6,289 nt of DNA. Origin: an uncultured bacterium. GTDB lineage: Bacteria; Bacteroidota; Bacteroidia; Chitinophagales; CAIODY01. Made by a program: the position numbers and the translations under genes. The first letter of the stretch is position 1; every line of letters starts with the position of its first letter. The DNA lies in assembly GCA_903871715.1 (NCBI GenBank), contig CAIQHW010000553.1, forward strand, positions 1 through 6,289, in the 5' to 3' direction. Positions 1-4,714 of this stretch are shown in pieces. The notes beneath the pieces are model-generated. The model saw nothing but the letters and a program-made list of their open reading frames with translations, was not told the DNA's origin and ran no database searches.

Positions 1-1
1 G

Positions 2-82
2 GTGCAAATAAATCCAAATTATCGCGATGCCAATAATGGTTACTTAGCTGCAAAAAATATTTTGAAAAAAATAGAACACTAA
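2..82 (+). CDS. C-terminal fragment of an upstream gene (possibly TPR-repeat protein)
   Basis: An open frame runs in from the left edge and stops at TAA 80-82, giving 26 residues that end in LKKIEH; the start lies outside the window. The pattern NPNYRDANNGYLAAKNI recalls the A-helix of a tetratricopeptide unit (P-x-Y-x-DA, then small residues at the helix-packing positions), followed by a short charged helix, as is usual at the end of TPR proteins. That resemblance is the only functional clue and is weak on so few residues. The other two frames on this strand are less convincing as coding sequence; frame 1 hits TAA at 34-36. The fragment is followed by 83 bases of non-coding sequence carrying the promoter of the next gene. 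Confidence 0.5.
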   Translation: MQINPNYRDANNGYLAAKNILKKIEH

Positions 83-132
83 ATCCGTTTTTAAGCTTCA
101 AAGCTGTGTCGTCTGTGTTCTAAAAACAAAAA

Positions 133-149
133 TAAATTTGTCAAATTTG
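133..149 (+). promoter_or_regulatory. Candidate -7 promoter element(s) for the DUF3089 lipoprotein gene
   Basis: TAAATTTG at 133-140 is an exact match to the Bacteroidota -7 consensus TAnnTTTG. A second, one-mismatch copy, CAAATTTG, lies at 142-149, because AAATTTG is repeated with a 9-base period (134-140 and 143-149). Transcription starting a few bases downstream would give a leader of roughly 10-25 bases before ATG 166. I find no clean TTTG -33 element at the expected distance upstream of either copy, so this is a half-supported promoter. The rest of the 83-base gap shows no RNA gene or strong terminator. Confidence 0.4.
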
Positions 150-165
150 CGCCCTTAATTTTAAC

Positions 166-1203
166 ATGAAGTACTTATTACCACTACTAATTATTGCATT
201 GCTTTTTTCATCTTGCTTTTCATTGCAGCTCATGAAAGCAGCTATGAATCAGCCTTTTGAAGCTGTTGCTTCACCGCCAGCCCCCGATTATAGTTTGGAA
301 AAAAACTGGGCTGCATTACCCAACAGAATGGATAATTGTGATAAAACACCCGAAGGCTTTGAGAGCGAATTAAACAATTCGGCAGTAGATGTTTTTTGGA
401 TTCATCCTACTTCATACACACAAAAACCAACCGTTCCATTTTGTTGGAATGCTGATGTAAACGATGAAGTGGTAAACAAAAAAACAGATGCTGGTACGAT
501 GTTGTATCAAGCTAGCACAATGAATTTTGCTGGAAAAATTTATGCGCCGCGTTATCGCCAAGCACATGTGTATTCATTTTTCACAAAAAATAAAACAACG
601 AAGAAACTGACTTTGGGCTTGGCCTATAGCGATGTACGCCGAGCGTTTGAATATTATTTGCAGCATTATAATCATAGTCGCCCTATCATCATTGCATCGC
701 ATAGCCAAGGCAGTTTACATGCTTATTATTTGCTTCGTGATTATTTTGCGCACAAACCTTTGATGAAACAATTAGTGGCAGCATACATAGTGGGGATGCC
801 TATTCCAGCCGATTCGCTTAATTTCATTTTGCCATGTGCCGATTCATCACAAACCAATTGCTACATCAGTTGGGCAACTTTTAAAAGTGGTTTTAAACCC
901 ATTAATTACTACGAATACAAAGATGCAATTTGTATAAATCCGTTAACTTGGACAATGCAAGAAGTGATTGCTGACAAGGCTTTAAACACAGGTTCGGTGT
1001 TATTAAATTTCAACAAAATCATTCCGCATTTGGTTGATGCACAAAATCATGAAGGATTATTGTGGGTGCATCCGCCATTTTATTTATCGCTTTTTAACAG
1101 CCGAAAAAATTATCACATCGGCGATTATAATTTGTTTTATAAAAACATTAGAACCAATGCCAAACGTCGGGCTGATGTTTATTTAAAACAATTTCAAAAA
1201 TAA
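166..1203 (+). CDS. DUF3089-family alpha/beta-hydrolase lipoprotein
   Basis: This is a 345-residue probable envelope hydrolase of the DUF3089 family (alpha/beta-hydrolase fold, esterase/lipase-like); the substrate is unknown. The N-terminus is a lipoprotein signal: a charged start, a hydrophobic run (residues 4-14) and a lipobox ending LFSSC with Cys17 as the acylated residue. The residues after Cys17 (FSLQL) are not acidic, so nothing suggests the Bacteroidota surface-export signal; periplasm-facing anchoring is my inference. The fold markers are WIHPTSY (78-84), the APRYRQA segment (127-133), the YSDVRRAFEYYL helix (154-165) and the nucleophile elbow SHSQGS with Ser180. Near the C-terminus NYHIGDYNLFYKN (315-327) carries His317, the likely catalytic His, next to the DYNLFY motif typical of the family. 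No Shine-Dalgarno is seen; ATG 166 is chosen because it gives an intact signal peptide. The DUF4293 gene starts 31 bases after the stop, so co-transcription is plausible. Confidence 0.85.
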   Translation: MKYLLPLLIIALLFSSCFSLQLMKAAMNQPFEAVASPPAPDYSLEKNWAALPNRMDNCDKTPEGFESELNNSAVDVFWIHPTSYTQKPTVPFCWNADVNDEVVNKKTDAGTMLYQASTMNFAGKIYAPRYRQAHVYSFFTKNKTTKKLTLGLAYSDVRRAFEYYLQHYNHSRPIIIASHSQGSLHAYYLLRDYFAHKPLMKQLVAAYIVGMPIPADSLNFILPCADSSQTNCYISWATFKSGFKPINYYEYKDAICINPLTWTMQEVIADKALNTGSVLLNFNKIIPHLVDAQNHEGLLWVHPPFYLSLFNSRKNYHIGDYNLFYKNIRTNAKRRADVYLKQFQK

Positions 1204-1234
1204 AAATCATTAATTTTACGAAAAAATCTTTACC

Positions 1235-1678
1235 ATGATTCAACGAAAACAATCGCTCTATCTCTTATTGGGTGCTGCTTTGATAGCGGCTACTTATTTT
1301 TTTAGTTTATGGCATGTTGATTATAAAAATGACAGCGATACAGTTTTACAAACAAAAAAATTGCGCATTGTCGAGCATCTACCTTTATTGATTGTGATGG
1401 TATTTTCAGTGATTTTAATTTTAGCTTGCTTATTTAGTTTTAAAAATTATGCTCGGCAAATGCGCTTGGGCTTTGCATCTTTAATTTTGCTGATTACTTT
1501 TATTGTACAGTGCCTGATGAAAATTTCAAGTTTGCAAAATGATATTTCAAATCCAATAAATCCAACTTATAGTTTAGCCATGGTGTTGCCTTTCGCCGCC
1601 ATAGTAGCCATTTTGATAGCATTATTTTACATTCGCAAAGACAAAAAATTGATTGATTCTTTAAATCATTTGCGATGA
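1235..1678 (+). CDS. DUF4293-family four-helix inner-membrane protein
   Basis: This is a 147-residue integral membrane protein of unknown function. The opening MIQRKQSLYLLL and the ending IRKDKKLIDSLNHLR match the conserved ends of the DUF4293 family, found in Bacteroidota. I see four hydrophobic segments, at about residues 7-26, 48-68, 77-95 and 112-133. A polar loop of about 20 residues (27-47) lies between helices 1 and 2, and the basic tail (RKDKK) should face the cytoplasm. The length fits the family. The start has no Shine-Dalgarno, as expected for the phylum. The gene lies 31 bases after the DUF3089 gene, and its stop overlaps the start of the SGNH hydrolase gene (ATGA at 1675-1678), which points to translational coupling with that gene. 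TAATTTTA at 1211-1218 is a poor -7 match, so read-through from the upstream gene is at least as likely as a private promoter. Confidence 0.85.
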   Translation: MIQRKQSLYLLLGAALIAATYFFSLWHVDYKNDSDTVLQTKKLRIVEHLPLLIVMVFSVILILACLFSFKNYARQMRLGFASLILLITFIVQCLMKISSLQNDISNPINPTYSLAMVLPFAAIVAILIALFYIRKDKKLIDSLNHLR

Positions 1679-2292
1679 TTCCAACAGAAAAAAAATTATC
1701 GTTTTTGGCATTAGGCGATTCATACACTGTAGGCGAAATGGTGGAAACCAGCCAGCGATGGACTATTCAGCTTATTCAATTATTTGCACAAAAAAATATT
1801 CTCTTTCATCAGCCTGTAACTATTGCCCACACGGGTTGGACAACTGATGAATTGATAAATGCTATTGCACAAACAAAACCAACTGGCAAATTTGATTTGG
1901 TTAGTTTGTTAATTGGTGTCAACAATCAATACCGCAAATACAGCATAGAAAACTATCGCAAGGAGTTTGTTGCCTTATTAAATGACGCCATAAAATTTGC
2001 CGACAATAAAAAAAACAGAGTGGTTGTGGTGTCTATTCCCGATTGGAGTTTTTCTGCATTTGCAGAAAAAGATAGTAGAGGTATTGCCGAAATTAGCAAC
2101 GAAATTGCAGAATTTAATTTGATAAAATTTGAAGAAGCAAAACGAGTAGGTGTACACTATGTCAACATTACCCCATTATCGCAAAACCATACACCATCTA
2201 TGTTTGCAAGCGACCAACTACATCCAAGTGGAACTCAATATGCATTGTGGGCAAATGAAATTTTTAAAGAAATAGAAAAGGAATTTGCATAG
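1675..2292 (+). CDS. SGNH/GDSL-family hydrolase (esterase/lipase-like)
   Basis: This is a 205-residue SGNH-fold hydrolase, probably a carboxylester hydrolase (acyl or acetyl esterase); the substrate cannot be read from sequence. Block I is LALGDSYT with nucleophile Ser16. Block II is HTGWTTDEL, with Gly54 as an oxyanion-hole donor. Block III is LLIGVNNQYR (79-87), in which Asn83 is the third oxyanion residue and the usual following Asp is Asn84. Block V is SDQLHPSG, with Asp180 and His183 completing the triad. No signal peptide is visible: the protein starts with a polar MIPTEKK followed directly by the first beta strand, so it is predicted cytoplasmic. The length is normal for a minimal single-domain SGNH enzyme. 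The start ATG overlaps the stop of the DUF4293 gene by four bases, which supports both the start choice and coupling to that gene. Confidence 0.87.
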   Translation: MIPTEKKLSFLALGDSYTVGEMVETSQRWTIQLIQLFAQKNILFHQPVTIAHTGWTTDELINAIAQTKPTGKFDLVSLLIGVNNQYRKYSIENYRKEFVALLNDAIKFADNKKNRVVVVSIPDWSFSAFAEKDSRGIAEISNEIAEFNLIKFEEAKRVGVHYVNITPLSQNHTPSMFASDQLHPSGTQYALWANEIFKEIEKEFA

Positions 2293-2297
2293 TTGCT

Positions 2298-2327
2298 TTT
2301 GCTTTGCGTTTCAAAATTTTACTTTTG
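2298..2327 (+). promoter_or_regulatory. Bacteroidota-type promoter of the aspartokinase gene
   Basis: TTTG at 2298-2301 (-33 element) and TACTTTTG at 2320-2327 (exact TAnnTTTG -7 element) are separated by 18 bases, close to the spacing described for Bacteroidota primary-sigma promoters. Transcription would begin near 2333-2336, leaving a leader of about 10 bases before ATG 2344. This placement leaves no room for a lysine riboswitch or leader peptide, and it argues against translation starting at the upstream in-frame TTG 2293. Confidence 0.6.
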
Positions 2328-2343
2328 TCGAAATTTTATTTCC

Positions 2344-3591
2344 ATGAATTTAGAGGTTTTTAAATTTGGTGGGGCATCGGTTAAAGATGCCGCTTCGATA
2401 AAAAATGTAGCCAACATTATTCAACACCATGCTTCAAGACCATTGTTGGTAGTGGTTTCGGCGTTGGGCAAAACCACCAATGCGTTGGAAAATATGTTGC
2501 AAGCAAAAATTAAAAACGAAGATTGGAAACCTTTTTTGATTGATTTGCAACAACATCATGCGACCATTTTACAGCAATTAAATTTGCCAACAAATTTGCT
2601 GGAATCTCTTTTTATCGAACTAGAAAAAAAGATAGAAGTGGTTGGCAAATTGCAATATGATTTTCATTACGACCAAATTGTAAGTTTTGGTGAAATGCTT
2701 TCTACATCTATTGTTGCGACATATTTGAATCAACGAAACAACAACACAGTTTTGTTGGATGCTCGAACATTAATTGCAACCGACAACAACTATCGCGATG
2801 TAAATATTTTGTGGAAAGAAACTGAAAAACAGGTAACAGAAAACGTGTTGCCACAGCTTCAAAACAATAAAATTGTGCTTACTCAAGGATTTATCGGAAG
2901 CACCAAAGATGGCTTCAGCACTACACTTGGTAGAGAAGGTTCAGATTACTCAGCTTCTATTTTTAGTTATTGTTTGGATGCTGAATTGATGACAATTTGG
3001 AAAGATGTAAATGGTGTGATGAATGCCGACCCAAAACAATTTAGCGATGCCGAAGTGATTCCACAATTGAGTTATTATGAAGCCATTGAAATGACATTTT
3101 ATGGCGCAAAAGTAATCCATCCAAAAACCATCAAACCATTGCAGAATAAGCATATTCAGCTGATGGTCCGTTCTTTTATTGATTCAAAAACAGAAGGTAC
3201 AAAAATATTTGAAACCAATTTACACATTTCCTATCCGCCAGTAAAAGTGTGGAAAGAAAATCAAGTTTTGGTGAGTATTCAAACTCGTGATTTTTCATTT
3301 ATTGGCGAAAAGCATTTGCAAAAAATATTTGAAGTACTAGCTACTTTTCGCATCAGCATGAATGTGATGCAAAATGGTGCTATAAGTTTTAGTTGTTGTG
3401 TAGATAGCAATCCTAGATTAGAAGCGGCTTTGGATGTTTTGCATCAGGAATTTAAAATTTTGACTAATGAAAATTTGCACTTGGCAACTATTCGTCATTA
3501 CGATGAAAAAACAATTGCCGATTTAACCAAAGGAAAAGAAATTTTGGTGGAACAAAAATCGAGGCACACTATTCAGTTTGTGCTGAAATAA
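2344..3591 (+). CDS. lysC: Aspartate kinase (monofunctional)
   Basis: The enzyme phosphorylates L-aspartate to 4-phospho-L-aspartate, the first step towards lysine/diaminopimelate, threonine and methionine, in the cytoplasm. The 415-residue protein begins MNLEVFKFGGAS. The kinase domain (about 1-285) shows KFGGAS (Lys7), SFGEMLS (Glu118), TTLGREGSDYSAS (193-205, with Arg197, Ser200, Asp201), the DVNGVMNADPK segment (221-231) and GAKVIHPKT (254-262). These key residues fall within one position of E. coli LysC numbering. The C-terminal part (about 305-415) is ACT-like: VLVSIQTRDFSF, NVMQNGAISFS, then a final SRHTIQFVLK strand. The whole is about 34 residues shorter than E. coli LysC (449), so the regulatory region is compact. 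There is no homoserine dehydrogenase fusion. The frame stays open upstream to TTG 2293, but ATG 2344 starts exactly at the family N-terminus and lies behind the promoter at 2298-2327. The symbol lysC follows common usage; which end product inhibits the enzyme is not evident. Confidence 0.92.
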   Translation: MNLEVFKFGGASVKDAASIKNVANIIQHHASRPLLVVVSALGKTTNALENMLQAKIKNEDWKPFLIDLQQHHATILQQLNLPTNLLESLFIELEKKIEVVGKLQYDFHYDQIVSFGEMLSTSIVATYLNQRNNNTVLLDARTLIATDNNYRDVNILWKETEKQVTENVLPQLQNNKIVLTQGFIGSTKDGFSTTLGREGSDYSASIFSYCLDAELMTIWKDVNGVMNADPKQFSDAEVIPQLSYYEAIEMTFYGAKVIHPKTIKPLQNKHIQLMVRSFIDSKTEGTKIFETNLHISYPPVKVWKENQVLVSIQTRDFSFIGEKHLQKIFEVLATFRISMNVMQNGAISFSCCVDSNPRLEAALDVLHQEFKILTNENLHLATIRHYDEKTIADLTKGKEILVEQKSRHTIQFVLK

Positions 3592-3595
3592 ATTT

Positions 3596-3633
3596 TTAAC
3601 CGCAAATTTATTCGTAAAAATATTTTGCGTTAA
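3596..3633. terminator. Weak bidirectional hairpin at the convergent gene ends
   Basis: CGCAAA (3601-3606) pairs with TTTGCG (3624-3629). The stem can continue with TTAA (3596-3599) against TTAA (3630-3633) if C3600 is bulged, giving about 10 AT-rich pairs around a 17-base loop. It spans the 16-base gap between the aspartokinase stop (3591) and the end of the glycosylasparaginase gene (3608). A seven-T run at 3641-3647 lies downstream in the plus direction. The large loop, low GC and distance to the T run make it a weak intrinsic terminator at best; it is listed because this is the only place the two convergent transcripts could end. Confidence 0.3.
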
Positions 3634-4627
3634 TCAACTCATTTTTTTGCAAATGAGAATACACAGCAAACGTAAAACCTTTTCGCAATGCATATCCCGA
3701 GGCTTCCCCATTTTTATTTACGGCAATAAAAGCAATTTGTTTGTCTTTCAATTTATCGCCACGCAATTTTATAGCACGTTCAATGGCGGCTCTACAAGCA
3801 GCTTCGGGCGATTTTCCTTGTCGCATTAATTCTACCACCAAATGGCTGCCAGCAATTCTGATAACTTCTTCACCATGCCCAGTTGCAGCTGCTGCCCCCA
3901 CTTCATTATCTACAAATAAGCCACTGCCAATAATTGGTGAATCTCCCACTCTCCCTCTATATTTAAATCCCATTCCGCTTGTTGTACACGAACCGCTTAC
4001 ATTTTCAAAACTATCCAAAGCCAGCATGGCTATCGTATCGTGGTTGAATTGTCCGTTTTCTAATTTATTGGGCGGATTAGTTTTATGTCCTTGATTTTCG
4101 ATGTTTATAATTGGTTTATATTCAGAAGTTTTCAACCAATTTTTATAACTCTTTTCGGCATCGGAAGATAATTGTTGAGGCTTTAATGAAAAGCCATTTG
4201 CCAATGCAAATTGTTGTGCGCCTTCGCCTACCAACATCACATGCGGCGATTTTTCCATCACGGCTCTTGCTACCGAAATAGGATGTTCAATGCGCTCCAA
4301 AGCAGCTACACTACCGCAATCGCCTAAATGATTCATTATCGAAGCATCTAAAGTTACAATGCCTTCTCTATCAGGATTTCCATTTAAACCAACACAACAA
4401 TTCATTTCACTTTCGGTTATCAATACACCTTGTTCTGTTGCATCCAAAGCGGTTTTGCCGTTAGATAGTAATTCCCATGCTTTTAAATTTGCTCTGATGC
4501 CAGCATCCCATGTGCTAATAACCACTGGAAAATTTGCTGCCTTTTTGATAGACAATGATTTAGCTACAAATGGCAACATGCCTGCGGCCAAAGCTGTTTG
4601 TGAAATAAATTTTCTTCGTGTTGGCAT
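3608..4627 (-). CDS. N4-(beta-N-acetylglucosaminyl)-L-asparaginase (glycosylasparaginase), Tat-exported
   Basis: This 339-residue Ntn-hydrolase (family of EC 3.5.1.26) cleaves the GlcNAc-Asn amide bond left after glycoprotein breakdown. MPTRRKFISQTALAAGMLPF is a twin-arginine signal (TRRKFI, then a mild hydrophobic stretch), so the enzyme is folded first and exported to the periplasm. The mature part starts near residue 32 with FPVVISTWDAG, Trp40 being the substrate-pocket Trp. The self-cleavage site is HDT: cutting between Asp197 and Thr198 gives an alpha chain (about 33-197) and a beta chain (198-339) with Thr198 as N-terminal nucleophile. The Elizabethkingia (Flavobacterium) meningosepticum active-site set Thr152/Thr170/Arg180/Asp183/Thr203/Gly204 maps at constant offset to Thr198/Thr216/Arg226/Asp229/Thr249/Gly250, all identical, so the enzyme should be active. 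A related isoaspartyl-peptidase activity is less likely given the STW pocket. The gene is convergent with the aspartokinase gene, and a terminator separates it from gldJ upstream. Confidence 0.92.
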   Translation of the reverse strand: MPTRRKFISQTALAAGMLPFVAKSLSIKKAANFPVVISTWDAGIRANLKAWELLSNGKTALDATEQGVLITESEMNCCVGLNGNPDREGIVTLDASIMNHLGDCGSVAALERIEHPISVARAVMEKSPHVMLVGEGAQQFALANGFSLKPQQLSSDAEKSYKNWLKTSEYKPIINIENQGHKTNPPNKLENGQFNHDTIAMLALDSFENVSGSCTTSGMGFKYRGRVGDSPIIGSGLFVDNEVGAAAATGHGEEVIRIAGSHLVVELMRQGKSPEAACRAAIERAIKLRGDKLKDKQIAFIAVNKNGEASGYALRKGFTFAVYSHLQKNELINAKYFYE

Positions 4628-4640
4628 AAATTTAAAAACG

Positions 4641-4648
4641 GAAAAATA
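4641..4648 (-). promoter_or_regulatory. Weak candidate -7 element for the glycosylasparaginase gene
   Basis: On the minus strand this reads TATTTTTC, one mismatch (last base) from TAnnTTTG, and lies 13 bases before the start codon at 4627. No convincing -33 partner is seen; that position would fall inside the terminator hairpin of gldJ. It is the only promoter-like match in the 33 bases between hairpin and start codon, so it is listed with low confidence. Confidence 0.2.
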
Positions 4649-4650
4649 GT

Positions 4651-4690
4651 GAAATAAAAACAGCCTTGCCGAAAAATTCCAGCAAGGCTG
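4651..4690 (-). terminator. Rho-independent terminator of gldJ
   Basis: CAGCCTTGC (4661-4669) and GCAAGGCTG (4682-4690) form a perfect 9-bp GC-rich stem around a 12-base loop, in otherwise AT-rich DNA. Read on the minus strand, the stem begins 24 bases after the gldJ stop codon and is followed at once by TTTTTATTTC (4660-4651), the T tract expected of an intrinsic terminator. In the plus direction the stem is followed by CGAAACG, with no T run, so it should act only on the minus strand. Confidence 0.85.
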
Positions 4691-4714
4691 CGAAACGAAT
4701 TTTGAGATGATAAA

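Noticed and set aside
91..106. Terminator for the upstream partial gene (AGCT-TCAA-AGCT near 94-105)
   Set aside because: The stem is only 4 bp, with no GC-rich core and no T tract after it.
1204..1234. Separate promoter for the DUF4293 gene (TAATTTTA at 1211-1218)
   Set aside because: The last base of TAnnTTTG is missing and there is no -33 partner; too weak to list as a feature.
1500..1727. Minus-strand 75-codon open frame across the DUF4293/SGNH junction
   Set aside because: It overlaps two well-supported genes on the other strand and has no domain or promoter.
2293..2343. Lysine riboswitch or leader peptide upstream of the aspartokinase gene
   Set aside because: The gap between the SGNH stop and ATG 2344 is only 51 bases and contains a good promoter. 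There is no space for a riboswitch fold and no lysine- or threonine-rich short frame.
2950..3153. Minus-strand 67-codon open frame inside the aspartokinase gene
   Set aside because: It overlaps the conserved DVNGVMNADPK and GAKVIHPKT kinase motifs on the other strand, so it is a shadow.
3741..4094. Plus-strand 117-codon open frame
   Set aside because: It lies wholly inside the glycosylasparaginase gene on the opposite strand, whose active-site motifs are intact there. The translated product has no recognisable domain or signal.
4359..4649. Plus-strand 96-codon open frame
   Set aside because: It is antisense to the N-terminal half of the glycosylasparaginase gene and runs into its promoter gap. 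It has no family resemblance and no promoter, and is best explained as a shadow of the real frame.
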